NCBI GenBank assembly: GCA_002412885.1 | Contig: DHVX01000038.1 | Location: 30,881 to 94,880, forward strand | Reading direction: 5' to 3' | Origin: Bacteroidales bacterium UBA5197 | GTDB lineage: Bacteria; Bacteroidota; Bacteroidia; Bacteroidales; Lentimicrobiaceae | DNA length: 64,000 nucleotides | Shown: one piece after another, positions 52,981 to 63,700 of the stretch | Layout of the letters: every line of letters begins with the position of its first letter | Position numbering within the stretch: the first letter of the stretch is position 1 | The notes under the pieces: model-generated | Database searches by the model: none | What the model was told of the DNA's origin: nothing | Seen by the model: the letters and a program-made list of their open reading frames with translations, nothing else | Made by a program: the position numbers and the translations under genes

Positions 52981-55161
52981 CTATTTCCTGCGGGTTCCCG
53001 GACTATGACCAAACCTCTCACTATATACCCGGCTAAAATGAGATAGATTTTTAAATCCAACTTCCCAGGCTACTTCCGAAACATTTAAGTCAGTATTTGA
53101 AAGCAGTTCGTTTGCTTTGAACAATCGGAACAGTATCAGATATTCATTCACTGTTTTATCAGTGAGTGTTTTGAATTTTCGGTACAACTGAGCACGACTC
53201 ATGCCTGCTTCTCTGCACAATTCCGTAATGCCAAACTGTTCGTTGTCAAGATGAGCTTCCATTATACTACGGATTTTGCTCATAAAAGCATCTTCCGTTT
53301 TAATCGCCTGATCATCCGATTTTGGAAGAGCTTCCATTGAGGCATAACGCTGCCGCAGCAATTTACGCAACTCTATCAGCTTTTTTAACCTGATTTTCAA
53401 CTCTTCCTCGTTGAACGGTTTTGCCAGATATGCATCAGCTCCTCTTTCAAACCCCTGCAGTTTTGAAGCTATGTCTGCCTTTGCTGTTAGCATAATTACG
53501 GGAATATGACTGGTTCGCTCATCTGTTTTTATTTTCTCAAGCATGGTTATTCCATCCATTTCGGGCATCATTACATCACTCAGAATAATATCAGGAATAA
53601 ACTCAAATGCTTTTTGCAGGCCCTCTTTTCCATTTGAGGCAAATTCGAGGAGGTAATCTTCCTTGAGCACTGCTTCCAGATAATCCACCAGATCGGGACT
53701 ATCTTCAACGATAAGGAGAATCTGACGCTCACTTTCTTCCGGAATTGCTTCCGGTGCAATGTTTTGGCTTCTGGCTGTGTGATGGTTTTGGGCAACTGAC
53801 TGTTCTTTCGGCTCTGAAAGCCTCGCCATTTCCTTGAGTGGTGCTTCATTAGATACAGGTAGAACTATAGTAAAAATCGTTCCATCTTCGGGCGAACTCT
53901 TAACGCAAATATTGCCATCCATTAGATTAACCAACTCTCTGGTCAGCGCCAGACCAAGGCCAGAACCATTTTCGTATTGTCCGGAATCTCCTTCAATGCG
54001 ATAAAACCTGTCAAAAATATGAGGAAGATGCTCCGGACTTATTCCCGGTCCGTTATCTGCAACTGTAATCATAAATTTCCTTTCTGACTTATCCGCCGGC
54101 CCGGAAAAAACTCCAACAATATTTCCTTCTTTATTGAATTTCAAAGCATTGGACAAAAGATTGGATACTATATGCATCAGCTTATCTGCATCATAATCCA
54201 TCAGAAAATGATCGGTCTCAGGTTTAAAAAGAAGTTGAATATTGCGGCTGATTGCCAATGAACTAAAAGAGTCTGTCAGGTAACGGAGTTGCAAAATAAT
54301 ATCCTGCTGATATATATGTAAGGGCATGGCTCCTGTTTCCAGTTTTGCAAGGTCGAGCATCTGGTTTACCAGGTTTAACAGGTCTTTGCCATTGTTCCTG
54401 ATTTTTTCGGTTCCAGCTTCAATCCATTCTTCCGGTTTTTCCCGGATTAGTCTTGCCATTCCAAGAATAATGGTGAGGGGAGTTCTGAATTCGTGAGTGA
54501 TGTTTGTAAAGAGTTTTGTTTTGACATCATCGAGCTCTTTCAGCCGCTTAGCTTCGGCCTGTTTAGCTTCAGCCAGCTTTTTTTTCTGGCTTATGTTGTT
54601 AAGTATCAACAACAAAGTATAACCAGCCTGCCATGAGAAATTCACGGTAAAAAAAAGCAGATTTTTTGCAGGGGTCATTTGTGGCAGCGGACTTAATTTT
54701 GGCTGAAGCATTGCAGTTGCTATCAGTGTAGTAATGTAGGTTGCAAAAAGAATAATGGTCAGTCGATTATTCTGGTAAGAAGTCGACATGAACATAATGG
54801 AAATCCCCGTAAAAAGCAGTCCGGCAGAAGTGAGCAATCCCCCCATTTTTATCATAAAATAAAAAGTAACCCAGATCAGGATAAACTGAATACAGAAAAA
54901 TATCAGATCTATGTTTTTCTTCAGGAAAGGGAGAACAATCAATGCCGGAATGTTGAGGAACAATAAAGCAAATCCATAATTGACTATGATCGGCAAATCC
55001 ATAAAATAGCCGAGCAGTGTCATGCCCGAAATTGCAATAGTACCTCCAAGGCCTCCCAACCAGACATTTTTCTTGAGTGACAGGGTGCTATCATCAATGC
55101 CGGGACTGAACATCATTTTGTCAATCCCTTTAAAAAACCGGGCCGAATATCGATTTTTCAT
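52981..55161 (-). CDS. hybrid histidine kinase/response regulator with AraC-type output domain
   Basis: A 726-residue one-piece two-component system. The N-terminus has about six membrane segments (residues 30-195) and no large periplasmic sensor, unlike the usual polysaccharide-sensing hybrids. Then follow HisKA with the phospho-acceptor in NITHEFRTPL, the ATPase domain (SNLLSNALKFN, DNGPGI, GSGLGLALT), a receiver domain (IVEDSPDL, phospho-Asp in ILSDVMMPEMDG) and an AraC HTH at the C-terminus. It is divergent from the CoA-transferase genes across a 310-base gap and could regulate them. I saw no clear promoter in this gap. Confidence 0.9.
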   Translation of the reverse strand: MKNRYSARFFKGIDKMMFSPGIDDSTLSLKKNVWLGGLGGTIAISGMTLLGYFMDLPIIVNYGFALLFLNIPALIVLPFLKKNIDLIFFCIQFILIWVTFYFMIKMGGLLTSAGLLFTGISIMFMSTSYQNNRLTIILFATYITTLIATAMLQPKLSPLPQMTPAKNLLFFTVNFSWQAGYTLLLILNNISQKKKLAEAKQAEAKRLKELDDVKTKLFTNITHEFRTPLTIILGMARLIREKPEEWIEAGTEKIRNNGKDLLNLVNQMLDLAKLETGAMPLHIYQQDIILQLRYLTDSFSSLAISRNIQLLFKPETDHFLMDYDADKLMHIVSNLLSNALKFNKEGNIVGVFSGPADKSERKFMITVADNGPGISPEHLPHIFDRFYRIEGDSGQYENGSGLGLALTRELVNLMDGNICVKSSPEDGTIFTIVLPVSNEAPLKEMARLSEPKEQSVAQNHHTARSQNIAPEAIPEESERQILLIVEDSPDLVDYLEAVLKEDYLLEFASNGKEGLQKAFEFIPDIILSDVMMPEMDGITMLEKIKTDERTSHIPVIMLTAKADIASKLQGFERGADAYLAKPFNEEELKIRLKKLIELRKLLRQRYASMEALPKSDDQAIKTEDAFMSKIRSIMEAHLDNEQFGITELCREAGMSRAQLYRKFKTLTDKTVNEYLILFRLFKANELLSNTDLNVSEVAWEVGFKNLSHFSRVYSERFGHSPGTRRK

Positions 55162-55471
55162 GCCATTATTGCCCTTTTACATTCTGTGTTTTTTCACTGA
55201 TCAAAGAGGAAAAGCAATTTTAACGAGGAGTAGAAGACATGGCAGAACTTACCCCTTGCAGAAGCGACTTAAAGATACATCGAAAATCAGAGAAATTCAA
55301 TTAAATTTCTGTACTGATTTCATAAAATTCTGATTTCCCTGTTAAGTCATTTTTGGCTTATCCTGTTATGATTAAACATAAGCAGTGCTGCACATATGAC
55401 TGATTGTTGTATCTTTACCATTCAACCAAAACCTGAACTTTCTGTTTAAATTAGAGATTAATCAAACAATT

Positions 55472-56161
55472 ATGAATAAAGTTGTCAAAAATGCCACAGA
55501 AGCCATCTCAGGAATTGCCGATGGAATGACCCTTATGGTCGGCGGTTTCGGGTTGAGCGGTATCCCGGAAAACAGCATTACTGCGCTTGTCGAAAGCGGA
55601 GTTAAAGATCTTACTTGCATTTCGAACAATGCCGGAGTGGATGATTTCGGATTAGGTCTGCTGCTGCAAAAACGACAAATCCGGAAGATGATCTCTTCCT
55701 ATGTTGGCGAAAATGTTGAGTTTGAACGACAATTGCTGGCTGGCGAACTTGAAGTTGACCTGATTCCTCAGGGAACACTGGCCGAACGCTGCAGAGCCGG
55801 AGGTGCTGGCATTCCGGCATTTTTTGTCCCGGCAGGTTATGGAACCGAAGTCGCCGAAGGTAAAGAAGTGCGCGAATATAATGGCAAACCCCACCTGCTC
55901 GAACTCGCGCTGACCGCCGATTTCGCCATCGTTAAAGCCTGGAAGGGAGATACACACGGCAACCTGATTTACAGACACACTGCCAACAATTTCAACCAGG
56001 CAATGGCAACCGCCGGTAAAATTACCATTGCTGAGGTTGAAGAACTGGTTCAGGCCGGCGAACTTGATCCCAACCAGATTCATACACCCGGAATTTTTGT
56101 TCAGCGGATTTTTCAGGGAAAGGATTATGAGAAAAGGATTGAGAGACTCACGGAAAGGTAG
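55472..56161 (+). CDS. scoA: 3-oxoacid CoA-transferase subunit A
   Basis: A 229-residue subunit with the family block MVGGFGLSGIPENSI at the start, VDLIPQGTLAERCRAGGAGIPAF in the middle and GNLIYRHTANNFN. With subunit B it transfers CoA to acetoacetate (from succinyl-CoA or acyl-CoA), activating the acetoacetate that leucine degradation yields. The pair is separated by a spacer of 148 bases filled with repeat words, instead of the usual tight coupling. Confidence 0.92.
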   Translation: MNKVVKNATEAISGIADGMTLMVGGFGLSGIPENSITALVESGVKDLTCISNNAGVDDFGLGLLLQKRQIRKMISSYVGENVEFERQLLAGELEVDLIPQGTLAERCRAGGAGIPAFFVPAGYGTEVAEGKEVREYNGKPHLLELALTADFAIVKAWKGDTHGNLIYRHTANNFNQAMATAGKITIAEVEELVQAGELDPNQIHTPGIFVQRIFQGKDYEKRIERLTER

Positions 56162-56250
56162 AATTTCGGATTGTGGATTTCGGATTTCGGATTTCCAAAC
56201 TCTGATCTCTGATCTCCGACTTCTGACTTCCGCCCCCCGCCCCCCGTCCC
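56162..56250 (+). repeat. drifting word repeats between scoA and scoB
   Basis: Directly after the scoA stop: repeated cggattt/ggatttc, then ctctgat, then ccgactt/cttctga, then cgccccc words. The first word is the one used in the arms of cassette B. No complementary arm and no gene follow, so it is a solo array. Confidence 0.55.
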
Positions 56251-56309
56251 TCGACCCTGATCCCCTTAAATCAAATTCAAAATCAAAATAGCATCATAAT
56301 ACTTCAACC

Positions 56310-56966
56310 ATGGCATTAACGAAGGAACAAATCGCGCAACGCATCGCGCAGGAACTGAAAGACGGTTATTATGTTAACCTCGGAATTGGCATTCCCACCC
56401 TGGTGGCCAATTACGTTCCGGATGGAATTGAAGTGGTTCTGCAATCTGAAAACGGGATGCTGGGCATGGGTCCATTCCCTGAAAAAGGTCAGGCCGATGC
56501 CGATATGATCAATGCCGGAAAGCAAACCGTAACGGTACTTCCGGGTGGATCGTTCTTCGATTCGTCCACCAGTTTTGCCATGATCCGCGGCGGACATGTG
56601 GATCTTACTGTACTCGGAGCATTCGAAGTGACCGACAAAGGTGATATTGCCAGCTGGAAAATTCCCGGAAAAATGGTAAAAGGCATGGGTGGTGCCATGG
56701 ATCTTGTGGCATCTGCCAAAAACATAGTGGTTGCAATGCAGCATTGTAGCAAAGACGGGCAATCGAAATTACTGAAGGAATGTACCTTACCTTTGACCGG
56801 CGTTCGGTGCGTTAAGAAAATCGTCAGCGATCTGGCGGTGATTGAAGTTACAGATGATGGATTCAAACTGCTCGAACGGGCTCCGGGCGTAAGTGTTGAA
56901 GAGATTAAATCAGTTACTGAAGGGCGGCTGATTGTGGAAGGCGAAATACCTGAAATGCAGTTTTAA
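56310..56966 (+). CDS. scoB: 3-oxoacid CoA-transferase subunit B
   Basis: A 218-residue subunit with YYVNLGIGIPTLVANYVP, then the catalytic glutamate in SENGMLGMGPFP, and GGHVDLTVLGAFEVTDKGDIASWKIPGK. It forms the active enzyme with subunit A upstream. Confidence 0.92.
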   Translation: MALTKEQIAQRIAQELKDGYYVNLGIGIPTLVANYVPDGIEVVLQSENGMLGMGPFPEKGQADADMINAGKQTVTVLPGGSFFDSSTSFAMIRGGHVDLTVLGAFEVTDKGDIASWKIPGKMVKGMGGAMDLVASAKNIVVAMQHCSKDGQSKLLKECTLPLTGVRCVKKIVSDLAVIEVTDDGFKLLERAPGVSVEEIKSVTEGRLIVEGEIPEMQF

Positions 56967-56986
56967 CAAAGATTCAGTCAAAAAAA

Positions 56987-57367
56987 ATGCAACTCGATTA
57001 CATTGACAGTATTAACGAATATGGTGACAACATTGTCAGGCTTTACGATTTTGACAGTGCCGAAGCTGAAAAATTCATGAAGATCGTTCATGAAACACTC
57101 GTTTTGAACAAAAAGTCCCTCGATCTCTCTTCCATAAAATTTATAGTTGCCCGAAATTGCAGACTAACCCTCCGCATTGCGGATGAAGATGAAGGAATTT
57201 CCACTTCCGACAAGATGCAATTCTATTGTGATCTGACCATCGCGGGATATAAGCAAATGATTGCTCTGCTGGAACAATTTTGCAACAAAGAGACCAAAGG
57301 GTATCAGTTTCTGTATGATATTGACAGTCAGACTGATTTTCTGTTTTCTCCGGCAGGAACCTGGTAA
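56987..57367 (+). CDS. conserved-looking protein of unknown function
   Basis: A 126-residue soluble protein, acidic, with a mixed alpha/beta pattern (NIVRLYDFDSAEAEKFM, IKFIVARNCRLTLRI, FYCDLTIAGYKQMIALLEQF, FLYDIDSQTDFLFSPAGTW). It lies 20 bases after scoB in the same direction and may be co-transcribed. No family recognised. Confidence 0.6.
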   Translation: MQLDYIDSINEYGDNIVRLYDFDSAEAEKFMKIVHETLVLNKKSLDLSSIKFIVARNCRLTLRIADEDEGISTSDKMQFYCDLTIAGYKQMIALLEQFCNKETKGYQFLYDIDSQTDFLFSPAGTW

Positions 57368-57473
57368 GGCAAGTAATTGTCCAGACAAGAGATAAGATAA
57401 GTTTTGAAACATCAGCAGGTATCGCAAAATGAGATACCATATGTTTATGCAATTTAACACTCAAATTATTTTC

Positions 57474-57504
57474 TTGCTAAAAGGTATATTATTATTTACC
57501 TTTG
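57474..57504 (+). promoter_or_regulatory. hicA promoter overlapped by an operator-like palindrome
   Basis: TTG (57474-57476), 20 bases, TACCTTTG (57497-57504) fits the consensus. The palindrome AAAGGTA-N10-TACCTTT (57480-57503) covers the spacer and the -7 element, as expected for autorepression by HicB. Confidence 0.65.
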
Positions 57505-57529
57505 CTCTTATAAAACCTGGAACAAGAAT

Positions 57530-57727
57530 ATGAAATGTTCTGAGCTTTATCGGATTCTGATTAAAGACGGATGGTATCCGGTATCACAAAAGGGCTCTCA
57601 TGTCAAAATGAGACATGACCAAAAAGCCGGAATACTAATATTTCCCAACCACGGGAGCCAGGAAGTCGGAAAAGGTCTTGAAAAGAAAATCTTAAAAGAT
57701 GCCGGATTGAGCAAGGGTGAACAATAA
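57530..57727 (+). CDS. hicA: HicA toxin, mRNA interferase
   Basis: A 65-residue dsRBD-like toxin. The catalytic histidine lies in QKGSHVKMRH, and the C-terminal GKGLEKKILKDAGLS is typical. It cleaves mRNA when free of its antitoxin, encoded 11 bases downstream. Confidence 0.9.
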   Translation: MKCSELYRILIKDGWYPVSQKGSHVKMRHDQKAGILIFPNHGSQEVGKGLEKKILKDAGLSKGEQ

Positions 57728-57738
57728 ATTTTATTTAC

Positions 57739-58137
57739 ATGAAAACCAGCAGTAGAAAAATAAAAATGCTTGTGGAGAAAACCGACACCGGCTTTTCTGC
57801 ATTTGCAGTTGATTACCCGATATTTACAACGGGCAAAACCATTTTTGATCTCTTTCAGAATGCCCTGGAAGCAGCTAACCTTTGTTTTGAAGATGAAAAT
57901 ATCAGTATCGTTCAGGAGGATCTCAAATTCGAGATTGACTTTCAACAATTCTTTCAATATTATAAAGTGTTGAATGCCAGTTTTCTTGCTGAAAAAATCG
58001 GCATGAACCCGACTTTATTGTCTCAATATGTTCAGGGACGCAAAAAGCCATCTGAATCACAAACTGAAAAAATCCTTGCAGGTATTCACCAGATTGGTCA
58101 GGAGCTTTCAGAGATAAACCTGATCTATCGGAACTAA
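57739..58137 (+). CDS. hicB: HicB antitoxin
   Basis: A 132-residue antitoxin. The N-terminal partial RNase H-like fold (KMLVEKTDTGFSAFAVDYP, GKTIFDLFQNALEAANL) binds HicA; the C-terminal HTH (FLAEKIGMNPTLLSQYVQGRKKPS) should bind the palindrome upstream of hicA. Order hicA-hicB is the common one. Confidence 0.88.
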   Translation: MKTSSRKIKMLVEKTDTGFSAFAVDYPIFTTGKTIFDLFQNALEAANLCFEDENISIVQEDLKFEIDFQQFFQYYKVLNASFLAEKIGMNPTLLSQYVQGRKKPSESQTEKILAGIHQIGQELSEINLIYRN

Positions 58138-58166
58138 TCGGCCTGATTTATTCAGAAATATTTTGT

Positions 58167-60635
58167 TTACTTCGCATAATCCGGATCCATCTCCGGCGTC
58201 CTCAACCCCGCCACCTCATTCGCCATCAATATAAAAACATTCCAGCACAAGCCACGGGTAGAAGGCCACCAACTATCGGTTGTTGTATATTTTGTCGGGA
58301 TAAATTCTTTACTGAACGGCCATTCGGGATGCAGGTAAATCTCAGCCCATATACGATTCTCCATCAGTTTTTCGGCTTTTGTCCAGCCATGTTTTAATCC
58401 CACCACATAGGCGCAATACTCCGCCCTGAACCAGCTCCCGCCATTGTAGTAGAATCCGTCGCTTTTTCCATCGCTGTAATTGTCTTCGCCAAATTTTTCA
58501 AATGGCTGATAGTCACCGGTAAGGTAAGTAAAACCCTTTTCATCTCTGGTTCTTCTTACACAAATGGGCGCCGTGGTGCCTAATTCCGGATGCGGGGAAT
58601 TTGAAACTTTATTCAGCACCGGCATCTGTTCCAGATGATTCTGAACCATTTCATTGGTAAGGATGGGCCTGTCAAAAAGCCAGAGCGAGAAAAATTCAGG
58701 TTCCAGATCGGTGTGGGTGATGATATCGGGAAAATTGCGGTCAAACATCAGATGCTTTCTTTCTGTATCATAAAAGTTGCGGTATTCCTCTTCTGCTTTG
58801 AGGATGTACTCTTCCGAAATATCGAACCCAAGCTCTTTTATTGTTCGGAGCGCAATGGCCAGCATTCCCTGATTCACGGCAAGGCGATCTGTTTTTGGGT
58901 CAAAATCAACAATATCTACCTGACTTAGCGAAAAACGTGCAGTGCATTTCCCATCGCGGTCGGCATCAAATTCGTTTAAGACATAATCAACTGCCTTTTG
59001 AATTTTTTCCTGAGGAAGTTCAACCCCAAACCTTCGCTTGTTCAGCATGGCCCAGATAAGCCAGTGGATGGTGGCTTCGTTGTCCTTTGCTTCTACCGAG
59101 CCCATCAGCGGGGTGATGATGGTTCCGACGCCACCTTCGGGAGTCTGGGTTTTGCCCCACTGTTCCCAGATGGAAATATTGAGTGCTTTGTTGTAAGATG
59201 CCACGGTGGCGAAAAACGAATCGCGGTTATACATATCCGGTGCGTAATTCATATTGGGAACGTTGAATGGCGTAAAATCCCGTGTATCTGTGATCCAGGT
59301 GAGCATATTGAAATTTGCATACAACATTTTCTCAATCTGCGATCCCTGATAACCTTTGGCTTCAGCAAGTCGCGATTGTGCGGAAATCATAAACTGCTGA
59401 TGTGATTTCCAGGGTTCCACAAAAATGTAGGTGGTTTTCTCTACCTTTTCGCCCAATGGAAGCAGGTTGTAAGGTTCCTGCTGTGGCTGATGTTCAGTGA
59501 ATTGCAGATCCTTTATCTGAAGCTTACATTCCTTGCCCGATTGAGAGCCGATAAATATGGAAACGCTGTCATTTTCGATATACGGCACAAGGATGCTGCC
59601 TTTGAACTGAGTCCATTCATCTTCGTTGGCCGGAAAGTTATCAATGTATTTTACGCCATGTTCCAGTTCGATGGTTTTCTGGCCGTTTTTCATCCTGAAA
59701 AGTTTCACCGCCACCCCTGTATTGCCTTTGCAGAGGAATGAAATCGTGTAAAGTTTCTGATCCTCAAAGGGTGTGATAAACTCAACCCCTGCCCTGCCGC
59801 CCGGATGGCCGGTGATGGTGATCAGTCCGTCCTTCCACAGCACTTCTGAGTTGCCTTCTTTTTGATATTTGTCCGTTACCGGCAACAAAGTTTCTGTTCC
59901 GGCATCCAGATTAAGCATTTCGCCAAAGGTTTGCCGGATATAATGGTTGTTTTCAGCCTGTTCCGCTGAAGTAGCAACGGCAAACAGATTGACATCAGGT
60001 AAACGCCGCATGCCAACAAAACCTCCGCCTCTTCCGCTGAAACGGCGGCGTGTGTTTCGTGTAAACTGATTTTTATAACCGGCATCGGTCAGAAAACCGA
60101 CAACATCGTTTCCTGGGGTTATAAAACCGGCGGCGGGATATATTTCGTGTACAAACCCTCCGGGAAAATTATCGTATTCAAAGCTGACATAACGCTGCGG
60201 TTTTTCAACCGGTTTTGAAGTTTGCTGCAGAATATAATACATGCCCGGCATGGAAGGCTGAAACAATTCAACCGTCTTTTTCACGATGTTGGGATTGACT
60301 ACTTCATAGGTAACCATCACCAAAAGGTTTGCATCAAATTCAGGAATGTAGGAATCTCTTTTCAGGGTAATGCGCTTTTCGTCTCCCTCCCACTGCTTGC
60401 CTGTCCAGCCGGGTAAATCTGCGATGGTGCTATGGTCGAGGTTGCTCAGCTTTAATGAAAATTCCCCGGTATTGTTTAACAGTAACTGGCCTCCGTGATT
60501 TACGCCCACAGTGTAACCATCCTTCTCATTTCCCAATACTTTCAGCAAAAGCGGTTGCGCAGAAAGTGGAAATGCAACAAGCACAAATACCACAAAAAAT
60601 AAGGAAGAGCGGAATAAAGTAAATGGATTTTTCAT
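58167..60635 (-). CDS. secreted protein with six-hairpin (alpha/alpha barrel) glycosidase-like domain
   Basis: An 822-residue exported protein (signal SLFFVVFVLVAFPLSA). The N-terminal 400 residues look beta-rich, with a jelly-roll-like region (GVAVKLFRMKNGQKTIELEHG, ENDSVSIFIGSQSGKECKLQI). The C-terminal half is helical with acidic-aromatic segments usual for alpha/alpha-barrel glycosidases (NYAPDMYNRDSFFATVASY, HWLIWAMLNKR, DGFYYNGGSWFRAEYCAYV). The carbohydrate target is unknown. It lies downstream of another large secreted protein of similar type, separated by a word-repeat spacer. Confidence 0.65.
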   Translation of the reverse strand: MKNPFTLFRSSLFFVVFVLVAFPLSAQPLLLKVLGNEKDGYTVGVNHGGQLLLNNTGEFSLKLSNLDHSTIADLPGWTGKQWEGDEKRITLKRDSYIPEFDANLLVMVTYEVVNPNIVKKTVELFQPSMPGMYYILQQTSKPVEKPQRYVSFEYDNFPGGFVHEIYPAAGFITPGNDVVGFLTDAGYKNQFTRNTRRRFSGRGGGFVGMRRLPDVNLFAVATSAEQAENNHYIRQTFGEMLNLDAGTETLLPVTDKYQKEGNSEVLWKDGLITITGHPGGRAGVEFITPFEDQKLYTISFLCKGNTGVAVKLFRMKNGQKTIELEHGVKYIDNFPANEDEWTQFKGSILVPYIENDSVSIFIGSQSGKECKLQIKDLQFTEHQPQQEPYNLLPLGEKVEKTTYIFVEPWKSHQQFMISAQSRLAEAKGYQGSQIEKMLYANFNMLTWITDTRDFTPFNVPNMNYAPDMYNRDSFFATVASYNKALNISIWEQWGKTQTPEGGVGTIITPLMGSVEAKDNEATIHWLIWAMLNKRRFGVELPQEKIQKAVDYVLNEFDADRDGKCTARFSLSQVDIVDFDPKTDRLAVNQGMLAIALRTIKELGFDISEEYILKAEEEYRNFYDTERKHLMFDRNFPDIITHTDLEPEFFSLWLFDRPILTNEMVQNHLEQMPVLNKVSNSPHPELGTTAPICVRRTRDEKGFTYLTGDYQPFEKFGEDNYSDGKSDGFYYNGGSWFRAEYCAYVVGLKHGWTKAEKLMENRIWAEIYLHPEWPFSKEFIPTKYTTTDSWWPSTRGLCWNVFILMANEVAGLRTPEMDPDYAK

Positions 60636-60664
60636 TTTTTCAGCATTAAGGAAATTAAAAGCGG

Positions 60665-60740
60665 GAAATTAAATCTTTGAATCCTTGAATCTTTGAATCT
60701 TTGAATCCTTGAATCCTTGAATTTTGAATCTTTGAATTTT
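60665..60740. repeat. tandem decamer-like repeats between the two secreted-protein genes
   Basis: About seven imperfect copies of ttgaatcytt follow the stop of the upstream minus-strand gene. Like the arrays at the leucine junctions it starts right after a stop codon, but no gene or complementary arm is present. Confidence 0.75.
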
Positions 60741-60746
60741 GAATCT

Positions 60747-63700
60747 TCACTTAACAATAACCTTCCTACTCACCACCCTGCCATCATTCAAAATAATTCT
60801 AAGGAAATAGATCCCTGACGGAAATTCAGAAACTGAGACCTGAACCCTATCAATGCTCTTGCCGATTTTTGTATTTTTTATCTCCTTTCCTACCGGAGAA
60901 ATCAACGAAATGCTTTCAATTTTTTCATACCCCTTAAACTCCACCATAATCACATCGGTTGAAGGATTGGGCCAGATTCCTGCAATCAGGTCATTCTCTT
61001 CAATTCCAATCGGTGTTGCCCACAGAGTTTTCAGCTTTTCTATCTGAGGAATTGAAATTTCCTTGTCCCACAGCTTAAATTCATCCACGCTTCCGCGAAG
61101 CGAATAGAGCGTTTCTGTGTTATCCATCCTGCCGATGGTAATTGGTCTTGTGGATGGTTGAATCGTCCCTGAAAACTCTTTAAACATATCGAGGATGCCA
61201 TCCACATACATTTCCATTGAGTAACCGGTGTAAAGAATCGCCACATGATAATACCTGTTCAGTTCTATGGGCGCTGAGCCATCGAGATCGGCAACTCCGG
61301 TGCTTGTTTTCACCGTCCAGCGGAGAAAGCCTTCGGGTGTAACGGAAAGTTTATACCGCTGCTGCCACGAGCCATGTGAGACAATAAATCTTTCTGTGTC
61401 AAATTGCTCACATTTCACCCAGCAACTCAGACTTACCGCATCGGTAAAATTGAGATCTGCATGATTATCAGTATAAATGATGTTTGACCCCGCTGTAAAA
61501 CGATAGGCCAGGGATGGAGCTCCCCGTGGATCTTCGGTTTTGGTCGCTCCGGAAACGGTGGCATGAAAGCGGTCGGCAACCGCGTTGCTATTGTTCTGAT
61601 CAAACGGGTACCAGATCAGCGGCGTTTGAACGACCATGGTAGTGTCTTTCACCAAAGCTCCGGTTGTCACTGTGGTGGAAAGCATATCCTGATTGGTAAC
61701 CGTCAGGGAAATGGTTCCCACCGATGGCGATTCCGGTGCCTGCCAGGTAACCGGATTCCCGGTGGTTTGATTCAGGCTTCCGGTGCTTGCTGTCCAGCTA
61801 TATTCCAGCATTTCGCCGGGGGCAGGAACAACCAGTGCCGTAAAGGTATTTTGTTCTCCGATCACCGTATAACTGCTTGCTGACTGAATCCCATTCACCA
61901 CCGGCGCAACCGGAATACGGTCCACAACCTGAAGATGAAGGGTATCTTCGGCAGTCTGTCCATTGGCGGTAATTCTGCATTTGAGCACAAGCTGGCCCTG
62001 AACCGCAGGCGCAGTCAATACTGCCTGTGACTGGTTCTGACCGGCAATCAGCACATCATCCATAAACCACTCAAACTGAACCGGATCGCCAACATTGATA
62101 TTGCCTGGTTCGCAATAAGCGGTGAATACTGAATTAAGAATCACTGGATTCTGATCAGTGGAGAGCGCCTTGATGCGCAGATTTTCAGAATAATCATACT
62201 GGTAATGATAATCGAGAATATCTTCTCCCACATAAAGCCTTCCATCATTGTCTTCCGGAATCAAACCTGATTCGTAAAAACGTATCAGCCTGACTTCACC
62301 TGCCGGAATGGTCAATTGCATGGAACCGGTATAGGAAGATGGTGAAATGATTTCGGTAATGGCTTCATACATGCCGAAAGTGCCTGCAGGCAGGTTAACC
62401 TGAACCTGTTTGCTGCTTGTCGTTGAATTAAAGTACATGTATGAAATCAGGTTATTATGTCCATAGAAATCTGTTTTATTCAGATCAATCTGCAAAATTT
62501 CAGGCACATTGGTCGTTTTGACCACGGCTGCCAGATAACCAACACTTGATCCGCTGTAAAGAGAAAGATTGGTTGCCGCCCAGCCACCTCTGATGGCGTC
62601 GCCGGTGGCAAAAGGTGTTTTCCCCGTCCAAACTTCTTTCATCGATTCATACGGAATACAAGCTTGAGGATCGTTGGCCGATGCCCATGCATAAGAATCC
62701 TGCTTATCCTGAGGAAGCCCGTTCCAATACATCAGACGGCTGGCGTTGGTAACATTCAGTATCCATTTTGAGATGGCTTTTGCATAGCGTTTGTCATATT
62801 TGGGCAATGGAGCAAGTGCTGCGGCCTGCTGGAATCCGTTCATGATAAATGCATAATCGTTGCCTCCATCGTTGGCTTCACCGATTAATCCCGAAACATC
62901 ATAACCGCCCCAGTTTCCGACTATGGAGCCCCATCCGCGCAACGCGCCCCTATCAAAACACCAGTCAAGGAATTTCTGCAGCGGATAATTTGTACCTTCC
63001 ACAGCATTCATGCGGGCTGCGGCAAGTGTTCCATACGGGAGTTGCAACTCATAAGATGGATTGGTTTCCCACCCGGCCAGGAAATCCATGGCAAGCTGTG
63101 CACCTTCAATGTATTTTCTCTCACCCGTTTCCGTGTAAGCAATGTAAAGCAACCAGGCAATACTGCCAGCCGACTCTGGCTCCGGAACACTTTGATTCAG
63201 CGGCTGTCCGGTTGCCAGGTTAAAAGCGCGATAGTTCATGTACGGAACCGTCCATGGCGTGGTGCTGCCTCCAAGCTGTTCAACAGCCCATAACCAGCGG
63301 TCGGCAACCGTAGTAAACTGACTGCTGAATTCGGGCGCACCATCGGGATACAATGACTTTAACTGATAAAAATAAACATTGGGCATCATATCATACCACC
63401 AATCGCTGCCCGATGTGGTTGAGTAGCCATTAAGATAGACATTCTGCCCGTTTTTTGAATTGAAAAAATCTTTTGTCTTTGCAACCCAGTTTATGCCGTT
63501 CTGATTGCTTTTATCCACACCCACCAGCGATGCCCCGACGATGGCTGGCATTATGTTGATGGCTTCGGCCTGATTCAGGTGCCCATTTGCGCCGACATAT
63601 GAATCGAGGAAAATCGGGATATTGTCGGGATAATTAAACTGGCCTTGCGTTCCCAATCGTGACAGTGGCAGATACTGACCGGTTTTCTGCATATCAAATA

